From JABFSS01 sp964449445 (GTDB taxonomy: Bacteria; Patescibacteriota; Gracilibacteria; Peribacterales; Peribacteraceae), in NCBI GenBank assembly GCA_964449445.1, contig CAYUZT010000015.1, positions 1 to 22,230 of the forward strand: DNA of 22,230 bases, written 5' to 3'. The number at the start of each line of letters is the position of its first letter. Within the stretch, counting starts at the first letter, position 1. The position numbers were made by a program, and so were the translations under genes. Under the pieces are notes generated by a model, which did no database searches, had not been told where the DNA came from, and was given only the letters and a program-made list of their open reading frames with translations. Shown here in pieces: positions 6,997 to 13,847 of this stretch.

Positions 6997-7073
6997 CGGG
7001 ACGTAGCTCAGTTGGCTAGAGCGCTTGCATGGGGTGCAAGAGGTCGCTGGTTCAAGTCCAGTCGTCCCGACCA
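6997..7073 (+). tRNA. tRNA-Pro (anticodon GGG)
   Basis: A full cloverleaf folds by eye. The acceptor CGGGACG pairs with CGTCCCG, the D stem is GCTC/GAGC, the anticodon stem is CTTGC/GCAAG with loop ATGGGGT (anticodon GGG, reading CCC/CCU proline codons), and the T arm is CTGG-TTCAAGT-CCAG. The discriminator A and CCA end are encoded. The C1-G72 pair and A73 also fit proline tRNAs. An apparent open frame running through the tRNA belongs to the next gene, whose real start lies downstream. Confidence 0.95.
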
Positions 7074-7116
7074 TCAAAAACCGCTTCGAATAGAGAAAAG
7101 GAAACCTTCCAGACCA

Positions 7117-7145
7117 TTGAATTCGGGAGGGCCCAGCACTACACT
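7117..7145 (+). promoter_or_regulatory. Promoter of the 7161 gene
   Basis: TTGAAT (7117-7122), a 17-base spacer and TACACT (7140-7145) lie 15 bases before the ATG at 7161. The -10 sits in the loop of a small hairpin CCCAG/CTGGG (7132-7148). There is no Shine-Dalgarno sequence. Confidence 0.55.
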
Positions 7146-7160
7146 GGGTCATTCCTTTTT

Positions 7161-8804
7161 ATGGGCACTTCCAATAGCCGTCAGCCCATCACCGATACGA
7201 AAACCTCGCACCCGACGCCTGCAGTGCAGAAAGCCGTGAACAGTGCCGCGAACGGGTGCGTTGCCTTGGGGAACGGAGGATCGAATGAACTGCTCGAACG
7301 GTTCGAACGTCTTAAGGAACGCGTCCTCGTGAAGCGTCCGATTCTCCGGGAAATTCTCCGTAAGCGTGGTGGGGAGACACTGATGCAGTACGCCAATGAG
7401 TACGTCGACGTAAATTTGAACCCGCCGATCCTCAAGCGCCAGAGCGAATTGCTCTCGACTATCCGCGAGGCGACGGAGGAGCGTTTCGGTGCGGAGACGG
7501 CCGAGAAGGTCGTCGCGCAGCTGGAGAAGGCGTACTTCGTCTCCACTGCCGATCACGTGGGACCAGTCGTGCACCCGTTCTTCGTGAACTCGAACCTCTT
7601 AACGGCGCTTGCCATTCACACACACACGGATCCCATGCTTCAGTACGTTATCGTGCTCGCATGCGCGAATGTTTCTGTCGATAACTCGTCGTTTCCTCGC
7701 GGTCTTTTCTTCCATAGTGGTATGGGAGACAAGCTGCAATCACATAGAGTTGCTTTCCTTTCTTCGAATGAGCGTCCGCCTTCCATCTATACGATGCGTC
7801 CTTACACGAAGGCGGACCTCACAAAGGCTCAGCATTCTCTGGATGTGAAACTCGAGAAACAGGAAATGACCGTTTATCAACACGAGCGAATACGCGGACT
7901 CCTCGAAAACATCTACGGCGTGCCGGATATTCTTGCCTGCGCGTCATACAGGGAGCAAGTGAGTAAAACGAATTTTCAGCTTTGGCAGCAATTCTTCCCG
8001 ACAGAAAAAAGTCTTCCCAAGCTTGTCTATCTTGAAGTGGAAGACATCGTCGTGCGTCTTCTCACCAAATATCATCTGACGCAGGATACCGTGATTAATC
8101 ACATTCTCTTCGATCCTGAGTACGAACCGTTCATCCGTGACTATTTCGATGGTATCTTTGGATCGTTCTCCGAAAAGGATTCAGAAGGCACCTATCTTTT
8201 CTGGGCTCTTCCCAAGGGCAGTCGTTACAACCTTCAACTTTGGCGGAAAGGAAACTTCCTCGTGAGCAAAGATGAATCGTACAAGGTGGAGCTCAACCCC
8301 GAAGCCATCCGCCAAGCAATGCTCTCGCGCGAGCTCATCCCGAGCTTGCTCTTAAATTTTATGACCATCAGTTTCTACTACGGGCTCAAATGCCTGGGGG
8401 GCTTTAACCAAGTCAATTACCTGACCCTCATGAAGAACGCGTACATCAAGATGAACGTGGATCTGGGCAATTACCGCAGCATCGAGGTCTGCGCGCGCGC
8501 ACAGACGAAGGAGATCTGCGATGGGTTGACGCTCGCGTTCCTGGGGTACAACAAGGGGAGAGTCGCGCTCGCGAGCGGTCTGGATCTGATCCTGTACGGT
8601 ACGGACGATACGTGGGGGAGGCTCGTTACCCTCAGCAAGACGATGACGATCGAAGAAGCGTTGAATCCGCTGATGCCCGAGATCTACCGGATTTCGTACG
8701 ATGAGAAGGAATGGGAAAAGGATCTGCTCGCTGTGACCGAGCAGAACATCAACCAGCTCACGGGGCTCGATCGGAAGGTGAAACCGTGCGTGGAGATTGC
8801 CTGA
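7161..8804 (+). CDS. Large protein of unknown function (547 aa)
   Basis: A 547-residue, apparently cytosolic protein without a signal peptide or clear membrane helices. I do not recognise it. Visible marks are an N-terminal helical region, a His-rich stretch STADHVGPVVHPFFVNSN, an AIHTHTDP motif, a Ser/Asn/Phe-rich stretch (SVDNSSFPRGLFFHSGMGDK) and several Tyr/Trp-rich segments near the end. The clustered His/Asp residues look like a metal or ligand site, but this is inference. The start at 7161 is chosen because the frame upstream runs into the tRNA and a good promoter lies just before it. It is monocistronic: its own promoter, then a rho-independent terminator at 8821-8850. Confidence 0.85.
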   Translation: MGTSNSRQPITDTKTSHPTPAVQKAVNSAANGCVALGNGGSNELLERFERLKERVLVKRPILREILRKRGGETLMQYANEYVDVNLNPPILKRQSELLSTIREATEERFGAETAEKVVAQLEKAYFVSTADHVGPVVHPFFVNSNLLTALAIHTHTDPMLQYVIVLACANVSVDNSSFPRGLFFHSGMGDKLQSHRVAFLSSNERPPSIYTMRPYTKADLTKAQHSLDVKLEKQEMTVYQHERIRGLLENIYGVPDILACASYREQVSKTNFQLWQQFFPTEKSLPKLVYLEVEDIVVRLLTKYHLTQDTVINHILFDPEYEPFIRDYFDGIFGSFSEKDSEGTYLFWALPKGSRYNLQLWRKGNFLVSKDESYKVELNPEAIRQAMLSRELIPSLLLNFMTISFYYGLKCLGGFNQVNYLTLMKNAYIKMNVDLGNYRSIEVCARAQTKEICDGLTLAFLGYNKGRVALASGLDLILYGTDDTWGRLVTLSKTMTIEEALNPLMPEIYRISYDEKEWEKDLLAVTEQNINQLTGLDRKVKPCVEIA

Positions 8805-8820
8805 AAGTGTGGTTTCCAGA

Positions 8821-8850
8821 GGCATTCTGTGCTTACATAGAATCCTTTTT
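8821..8850 (+). terminator. Rho-independent terminator
   Basis: ATTCTGTG (8824-8831) pairs with CATAGAAT (8836-8843) with one G-U pair and a CTTA loop. The stem is extended by GG/CC past one bulge and followed by five T. It lies 17 bases after the stop of the 547-residue gene. Confidence 0.75.
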
Positions 8851-8859
8851 ACGAGGTAC

Positions 8860-8888
8860 TTGCAATATTTATATAAATATGTTATAGT
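8860..8888 (+). promoter_or_regulatory. Promoter of the DHH gene
   Basis: TTGCAA (8860-8865), a 17-base AT-rich spacer and TATAGT (8883-8888) make one of the best sigma-70-type promoters here. The ATG follows 16 bases after the -10, leaving a leader of about 10 bases without a Shine-Dalgarno sequence. Confidence 0.7.
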
Positions 8889-8904
8889 ACTCTGTTAACA
8901 ACCA

Positions 8905-10362
8905 ATGAGTCTCTCTCCCAAAGATCTATCGGCTGCAACGGATGCCATCCAGAAGCACCAGCGCCTGCTCGTGATCCCGCACGCCAATGTGGATCCCGAT
9001 GGTCTCAGTTCGGCACTTGCGTGCTATCAGATGTTCAAAGCGATTGGAAAGGACGTTACCGTCATCTGTCCCGATACGCCGCCGGAATCGCTGCGGTTCC
9101 TGCCGGGTTTCGAGAAGCTGGAAGGCGAGATTGAAGAGAGCCAGAATTTCGTGGTCACCATCAATCTGGAAGAAGGAGTGGAGGTCGACAAACTCCGCTA
9201 CACCGTCGAGGACAACAAGGTGAACATCATCGTTATCCCGAAGAAAGGAAAAATCGGCACCCGCAACGTCACGTTCGCCGAGGGTCCCCGGCACTACGAT
9301 CTTATCGTGATGGTGGATACCGCCGATCTTGCGCTGCTCGGGAGCCTGTATACCGATCACATGGATCTCTTCTCCGAAACACCGATCCTCAATATCGATC
9401 ATCACATCTCTAACCAGCGCTTCGGACAGGTGCATCTGATTGACCCGACGGCGGCCTCGGCAACAGAAGTGCTCTACCACTGGTTCCTGCAGGTACCCGA
9501 CTGGCAGGCGAGAATCACGCCGGATATGGCAACGCTGCTCCTCACCGGTCTCATCACGGATACACGCAGTTTCCAGAACCCTAATACGACGCCAAGGTCG
9601 CTGGAAGTCGCGGCAGAACTCCTGGAGCGCGGCGCGCGACAGCAGGAGATCATTCAGCACATCTATAAGACGAAGCCCCTGAGCACGCTCAAAATCTGGG
9701 GACGCGCGCTCAACCGGATCCAGATGGACGCCACCGCCGGCATCGTGTGGTCGTCGGTCAGCAAGGAGGATCTGCAGGAGATGGAAGCGTCGAGCAAGGA
9801 GACGCACGGGATTCTGGATGAACTGATCTCGACAATTCCGAACGCCGACGTGCATATACTCTTCACGGAAGTAGAGGACCCTTCGACCCATTCGACGAGC
9901 TCAGGGCAGGCTGGACTCAAGGCGAGCATGCGCTCCTCGGCTTCCATCGACTGTTCTCGTCTTGCGGCCGAAACCTACGGCGGCGGCGGTCATCCGCGCG
10001 CCTCCGGGTTCCGCGTAAAGCAGTACGGCAACTTCCAGCTGCAGGTGCTCGAGTGCATCAAGAAGTTGAAGGAGGGGATGGAGAGGCAGCGCAACGAAGT
10101 GGAAAATGGAAAGAGGAAAGTGGAAAATGATGGCATCAAAAATAGTGATGAGCGCGGCCTTTCTGGCCGCAGCGAAAAGAAAATAATAAATCATCAATCG
10201 CCCCATTCGACAAGCTCAGGGCAGGCAATCGCAAAGGAAGGTCAAAAGGATCAACCGAAGAAGTCCCCAAAAACGACACAACAGGATGTCGTCGAGAAAA
10301 TCAGCAATGGCAAGAAAGAAAAGAAGGGGAAAGATGTCGTGGAGGAGATCAGTGGAGAGTGA
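8905..10362 (+). CDS. DHH/DHHA1 phosphoesterase (NrnA-like)
   Basis: A 485-residue protein of the DHH phosphoesterase family related to NrnA-type nanoRNases/pAp phosphatases. These act with manganese on short oligonucleotides or nucleotide phosphodiesters such as pAp or cyclic dinucleotides. Metal motifs are H26/D30/D32 (HANVDPDG), D138 (DTAD), D165-H166-H167 (NIDHH) and, in the DHHA1 domain, GGGGHPRASG (359-368). An in-frame repeat encodes DPSTHSTSSGQAG around 325-337, in the turn between the VHILFTEVE and LKASMRSS strands. After residue 369 comes a tail of about 117 Lys/Glu/Ser-rich residues built partly from repeat DNA, including a second STSSGQA. The substrate cannot be set from sequence. 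infB follows. Confidence 0.88.
   Translation: MSLSPKDLSAATDAIQKHQRLLVIPHANVDPDGLSSALACYQMFKAIGKDVTVICPDTPPESLRFLPGFEKLEGEIEESQNFVVTINLEEGVEVDKLRYTVEDNKVNIIVIPKKGKIGTRNVTFAEGPRHYDLIVMVDTADLALLGSLYTDHMDLFSETPILNIDHHISNQRFGQVHLIDPTAASATEVLYHWFLQVPDWQARITPDMATLLLTGLITDTRSFQNPNTTPRSLEVAAELLERGARQQEIIQHIYKTKPLSTLKIWGRALNRIQMDATAGIVWSSVSKEDLQEMEASSKETHGILDELISTIPNADVHILFTEVEDPSTHSTSSGQAGLKASMRSSASIDCSRLAAETYGGGGHPRASGFRVKQYGNFQLQVLECIKKLKEGMERQRNEVENGKRKVENDGIKNSDERGLSGRSEKKIINHQSPHSTSSGQAIAKEGQKDQPKKSPKTTQQDVVEKISNGKKEKKGKDVVEEISGE
9887..9911. repeat. STSSGQA-type palindromic repeat, copy 1
   Basis: A 25-base word containing cattcgacgagctcaggg matches 10202-10226 with one difference (24 of 25). 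With the preceding cccttcgac it forms a CCCT...AGGG palindrome (9879-9906). It is read in frame as HSTSSGQAG inside the DHHA1 domain. Elements of the type cccttcgacaagctcaggg are known dispersed repeats in many environmental genomes. Confidence 0.8.
10154..10170. repeat. GCGGCC hairpin inside the DHH tail
   Basis: GCGGCC (10154-10159) and GGCCGC (10165-10170) form a perfect 6-bp stem with loop TTTCT within coding sequence for RGLSGRS. It lies between a run of tggaaaa words (about 10100-10130) and the second STSSGQA repeat. Confidence 0.5.
10202..10226. repeat. STSSGQA-type palindromic repeat, copy 2
   Basis: The second copy of the 25-base element, in the same orientation and the same reading frame as copy 1, encodes HSTSSGQA in the C-terminal tail of the DHH protein. 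Confidence 0.8.
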
Positions 10363-10437
10363 TTGGTGTCCGCCTTTGACAGTTGAAACTTGGATAATTT
10401 TACGATTCCTTTGCGATTGATCATTTGGCATTGATCA

Positions 10438-10465
10438 TTGCGTGAAAGTGCAAATTCGGTAGACT
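10438..10465 (+). promoter_or_regulatory. infB promoter
   Basis: TTGCGT (10438-10443), a 16-base spacer and TAGACT (10460-10465) lie 31 bases before the infB ATG. The leader (cattaccttcctcccgtaccc) is pyrimidine-rich with no Shine-Dalgarno sequence. The two TTGATCATT words (10417-10425 and 10431-10439) sit just upstream and overlap the -35. Confidence 0.5.
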
Positions 10466-10496
10466 GCTAGCGGTCATTACCTTCCTCCCGTACCCA

Positions 10497-12791
10497 ATGC
10501 GTCTCGTCCAAGTCGCAAAAATCTTAGGCATGACAGGACAGGAATTGCGTCACGAGCTCACATCCGTGAACTTCGGCGTCAAGCCGACGGACCGTGAGGT
10601 GCCGGAGTCGCTTGCCAAGGGCATCATCCGCTTCGTTGCGCAGAAGAAGGGCCTCACGATCGATCTGGAATCGATCGGGCTACTGAAGGATGACGGGGAG
10701 GAGGAGGGGACAGAATCAGCGATTGCTGGAGGGGCGCAGCATGCTGCGCTCGTACAAGAGACAGCAGCTGATGCGGCCCCCGCTGCTCCCGTGGGAGTGG
10801 TGAGCAACGTTCCCCGCACTGGTGACGCGTTCACGGTGATGCGCAAGCTGACGCTGGAGGACGTATCGAAAGAAGCGATTGCGCGGCAGGAACAGCAGCT
10901 GAAGAAACTGACGAAAGAGGAGCGTGAGGAGCAGGCGCGCGAGCAGCGCCTGGCGACGACGCTCAGGCGCTCGCAGACGTCGGCGGCGCAGCAGGATCAG
11001 CAGCAGATCAAGAGCAAGGAGGGGCCCGTCACGATTCCCGACATGATCACGGTTAAGGAACTCTCCGAAAAAATGGGCGTGCAGGTGCCCAAAGTGATCG
11101 CAGCACTCATGAAGAACGGCGTCATGGCCACCATCACCCAGAGCATCGATTTCGATACAGCGGCGATTGTTGCCGCGGAACTCGGCGTCACGGTGGAGCG
11201 GGAAGAGCGGTCCGCTACGGCAGAGCAGCTCATCAGTCGCAACCTCAAGGAACTGATCCAGGATGATCCGCAGAACCTGGTCCCGCGTCCGCCGATCGTC
11301 GTCGTGATGGGTCATGTGGACCACGGGAAGACCGCGCTGCTCGACGCCATCCGCTCCACCGACGTCGTATCGCAGGAAGCCGGCGGCATCACGCAGCACA
11401 TCGGCGCGTATCAGGTAGTCCACGAATCATCGCTCCTCGGCACGCGCGCGATCACCTTTCTCGATACGCCGGGTCACGAAGCCTTCACCGCCATGCGCGC
11501 GCGCGGGGCCCAGGTCACCGATATCGTCATCCTTGTCGTTTCCGCAGAAGAAGGTGTGAAGCCGACGACGGTGGAAGCGATCGACCATGCGAAGGATGCC
11601 GACGTGCCGATTATCGTCGCAATCACCAAGGTGGATAAAGAGCGCGCCGATATCGATCGCGTGAAGGGCGATATCGCCAGTCACGGCCTGCAGCCCGAAG
11701 AATGGGGAGGCAAGACGCCCGTGGTTCCGTGTTCGGCCGTCACGAAGCAGGGGATTCCCGATCTTCTCGATCATCTGCTGCTTCTGGCCGACGAACGCAA
11801 GCTCACCGCCAATCCCAACCGTTCGGCAATCGCGACCGTCATCGAAAGTCATCTTGATTCCTCCATGGGGCCGCTCGCGACGGTGATCGTGAATACCGGG
11901 GTTCTGCGACTGGGCGATATCTGCGTGTGCGGAAAAATCACGGGCAGGGTCAAGGCGCTCATCGATGCGAAGGGCAAGCGACTCAACCAAGTGGAACCAT
12001 CAGGAGCAGCTCGTATGTCGGGGCTCGAGAGCGTGCCGACCGTCGGCGACATTCTCCAGGTGGTTGCCTCGGACCGCGAAGCGCGGGTGCTCCAGGAAGC
12101 GTTCAGCGAACAGGCGGGCAAGACACAGAAGCACACCTTCGCAGATCTCGTCTCGCGCCTGACCGAAGGAAAAATCAAGCAACTGAAAGTCGTCCTGAAA
12201 GTGGACACGCAGGGGTCGCTGGAAGCGATCAAGGACGCGCTCGGCAAGCTCACGACCGAAGGTAAGGACGTCAGCGTGAAGGTGATCCACGGCGCGATTG
12301 GCGCGGTCTCCGAAAGCGACGTGATGATGGCATCGGCAAGCGAGGCGCTCGTCCTCTCGTTCCACGTTGCCGTGCCTCCGGAAGTCAGCCGCACCGCCGA
12401 ACGCGAGGGCGTCCAGATCCGCAGCTACGAGATCCTCTACGAGATGCTCGATGAAGTGTCGAAGCTTCTCCAGGGGCTCATCGAACCGATCGAGGAAGAG
12501 AAGATCCTCGGGCACCTGGAAGTCCGCGGCATCTTCCTGAACAAGAAGAGCGAGCAGATCATCGGCGGCAAAGTGACTGATGGCATTCTCAAGCGCGTAC
12601 AGTTCCGCCTGCTGCGTGACGACGCCCTCATCGGCACCGGCCGCATTACCTCACTCAAGCACGTCGATAAAGACATCAAAGAAGCCAAGGAAGGCCAGGA
12701 GTGCGGCATGCGCGTGGAAAGCACCGTCCCGGTACAAGAGGGGGATCGACTGGAGGCGTACGTGCGGGAGCTCAAGCGGAAGGAGGAGTGA
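10497..12791 (+). CDS. infB: Translation initiation factor IF-2
   Basis: GTPase that delivers initiator fMet-tRNA to the 30S subunit and promotes subunit joining; 764 residues, of the shorter IF-2 type. An IF2 N-terminal module (MRLVQVAKILGMTGQELRHEL) is followed by a charged, Ala/Gln-rich linker and a second N-domain-like segment (ITVKELSEKMGVQVPKVIAALMKNG, about 180-205). The G domain has GHVDHGKT (272-279), AGGITQHIGAY (switch I), DTPGHEAF (from 323) and TKVDK. Domains II, III and the C-terminal initiator-tRNA domain (RVQFRLLRDD..GRITSLKH) complete it. It follows the DHH gene at 134 bases with its own promoter. The gene ends 24 bases before a REP hairpin that may also close the transcript. 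Confidence 0.97.
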   Translation: MRLVQVAKILGMTGQELRHELTSVNFGVKPTDREVPESLAKGIIRFVAQKKGLTIDLESIGLLKDDGEEEGTESAIAGGAQHAALVQETAADAAPAAPVGVVSNVPRTGDAFTVMRKLTLEDVSKEAIARQEQQLKKLTKEEREEQAREQRLATTLRRSQTSAAQQDQQQIKSKEGPVTIPDMITVKELSEKMGVQVPKVIAALMKNGVMATITQSIDFDTAAIVAAELGVTVEREERSATAEQLISRNLKELIQDDPQNLVPRPPIVVVMGHVDHGKTALLDAIRSTDVVSQEAGGITQHIGAYQVVHESSLLGTRAITFLDTPGHEAFTAMRARGAQVTDIVILVVSAEEGVKPTTVEAIDHAKDADVPIIVAITKVDKERADIDRVKGDIASHGLQPEEWGGKTPVVPCSAVTKQGIPDLLDHLLLLADERKLTANPNRSAIATVIESHLDSSMGPLATVIVNTGVLRLGDICVCGKITGRVKALIDAKGKRLNQVEPSGAARMSGLESVPTVGDILQVVASDREARVLQEAFSEQAGKTQKHTFADLVSRLTEGKIKQLKVVLKVDTQGSLEAIKDALGKLTTEGKDVSVKVIHGAIGAVSESDVMMASASEALVLSFHVAVPPEVSRTAEREGVQIRSYEILYEMLDEVSKLLQGLIEPIEEEKILGHLEVRGIFLNKKSEQIIGGKVTDGILKRVQFRLLRDDALIGTGRITSLKHVDKDIKEAKEGQECGMRVESTVPVQEGDRLEAYVRELKRKEE

Positions 12792-12815
12792 CGAGATAGT
12801 CCGGCCGCGCTGACC

Positions 12816-12896
12816 GCACGGGTTCTAAACCCGTGCTACCTCACTTTTTGTGAAGCGTCATCTACGCGTTGGCGTATCACGGCTTTTGAAGCCGTG
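12816..12896. repeat. REP/BIME double hairpin, left copy
   Basis: Hairpin A is CACGGGTT-CTA-AACCCGTG (12817-12835) and hairpin B is CACGGCTT-TTG-AAGCCGTG (12878-12896), 42 bases apart. Two weaker stems lie between them (TCAC/GTGA and ACGC/GCGT). Read on the minus strand, hairpin A is preceded by GGTAG, the tetranucleotide GTAG that marks REP sequences recognised by RAYT proteins. The unit overlaps the 3' end of the RAYT gene. Confidence 0.85.
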
Positions 12897-13498
12897 CGTG
12901 TCGCGCCCGCCCTCCACCTCCACTTGTAATTCCGTAACCCCGCTTTGTCCGGATTCTTCCACGTATATTCGACACATCTTTCCAGATCATCCTTGTCTCC
13001 GATGAGATGATCATAATACTCCGGCCACCAAAACGTACCCGAACGTCCAAGAATTTGATTGGCTTTTCTTGCAGTGTGCCTCTTCCACGAATGCATAATT
13101 CGAGGCACATCCCACCCGGCGAGAGGTTGGAACACCACATGAACGTGATTGGACATGATGCACCAGGCGAAGAGGCGATATCGGCTACCCTCAAAAAATG
13201 TGAGTGCATTAGCGACAATCTGCGCGATGCGCTTGTCTTTGAGAAAGCAGGCACCACGATCATGCCGTCGGTGATCAAGTTCTTCGAAATGCAGTTCTTC
13301 CCATTCGTCGATCTCCCACGGAGTGGGGTCTCTTTTGCCTCTCTCCAGTCTTGCTAAGATTTCCTTGCGTTTGCTTTCCCGATCGCGGGCGAGGAATGCA
13401 GGTAGCGAACCAGCCAAACGGAATGTGACGAAGTACGTCGCACCTTCGGCCTGCCAGTGGGGCAGGTACGCTCCCTGTAGCTTTTTGATAGCAGACAT
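12836..13498 (-). CDS. REP-associated tyrosine transposase (RAYT, Y1 family)
   Basis: A 220-residue single-domain Y1/HUH transposase of the TnpA-REP type, which nicks and joins single-stranded REP DNA through a tyrosine. The HUH signature is in AWCIMSNHVHVVFQP; the catalytic Tyr is probably in WWPEYYDHLI; and CVEYTWKNPDKAGL is a typical C-terminal motif. The start at 13498 (MSAIKKLQG) is preferred, with -10-like TACGAT 8 bases upstream; an ATG at 13516 is an alternative. The gene lies between two same-orientation copies of an 82-bp double-hairpin unit. Its last 20 or so codons (TASKAVIRQRVDDASQKVR) are read through the left unit, the stop TAG being part of the REP GTAG. No TnpB is present. 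It looks intact. Confidence 0.93.
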   Translation of the reverse strand: MSAIKKLQGAYLPHWQAEGATYFVTFRLAGSLPAFLARDRESKRKEILARLERGKRDPTPWEIDEWEELHFEELDHRRHDRGACFLKDKRIAQIVANALTFFEGSRYRLFAWCIMSNHVHVVFQPLAGWDVPRIMHSWKRHTARKANQILGRSGTFWWPEYYDHLIGDKDDLERCVEYTWKNPDKAGLRNYKWRWRAGATRTASKAVIRQRVDDASQKVR

Positions 13499-13547
13499 AG
13501 CAGGAAATCGTAGCATAGGTTTCCATGCTTTTCCTCCCGAGTTCTAC

Positions 13548-13629
13548 GCACGGGTTCTACACCCGTGCTACCCAACTTTCTGTGAAGCTACATCTAACGT
13601 GATGACGTATCACGGCTTTTGAAGCCGTG
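13548..13629. repeat. REP/BIME double hairpin, right copy
   Basis: Hairpin A (13549-13567, 7-bp stem CACGGGT/ACCCGTG) and hairpin B (13611-13629, identical to the left copy) lie 43 bases apart. Much of the spacer also matches the left copy (ctacc..actttctgtgaagc..catct). Same orientation as the left unit, just upstream of the RAYT start; minus-strand GTAG precedes hairpin A. Confidence 0.85.
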
Positions 13630-13637
13630 CATGCTTA

Positions 13638-13656
13638 CACGGGTTCTACACCCGTG
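13638..13656. repeat. Extra REP hairpin A
   Basis: A third hairpin A (CACGGGT/ACCCGTG, loop TCTAC) lies 8 bases after the right unit. The minus-strand tetranucleotide is GTAC instead of GTAG. It contains the stop codon of the 53-residue minus-strand gene. Confidence 0.8.
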
Positions 13657-13807
13657 GTACCCCACCCTGCGTTGGTGGACCCGTTAGAGGCTTGCGCCGG
13701 AGGAGTCTCGCGAGCTTCTCCGCTTTGGCGTTGATCTCTGTATCGGCAAATACCAATTCTTCTACCTCCGGTTCCTCCTCAGTGGTGAACGATACTTGTG
13801 TCAGCAT
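13646..13807 (-). CDS. Small acidic protein, unknown (53 aa)
   Basis: An ATG at 13805-13807 opens a 53-codon frame. It has a Glu-rich N-terminal half (TTEEEPEVEELVFADTEINAKAEKLA), a short basic patch (RLLRRK) and a Pro/Gly-rich end. It lies 40 bases behind the 1168-residue gene on the same strand, so it could be the last gene of that operon. Its stop TAG is provided by the extra REP hairpin, so the final residues (GVPRV) come from repeat DNA and the native end may have been replaced. Function unknown; too short to be certain it is expressed. Confidence 0.45.
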   Translation of the reverse strand: MLTQVSFTTEEEPEVEELVFADTEINAKAEKLARLLRRKPLTGPPTQGGVPRV

Positions 13808-13847
13808 GATGGGTGAAGAGAACTAAGTATCTTGCTTTGCTGTTCTT

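Noticed and set aside
7029..7160. N-terminal extension of the 547-residue gene into tRNA-Pro
   Set aside because: The tRNA cloverleaf is complete and the promoter at 7117-7145 lies downstream of this start.
12816..13656. Repeats around 12.8-13.7 kb as a CRISPR array
   Set aside because: The units are paired hairpins next to a RAYT gene, with too few and unevenly spaced copies and no cas genes.
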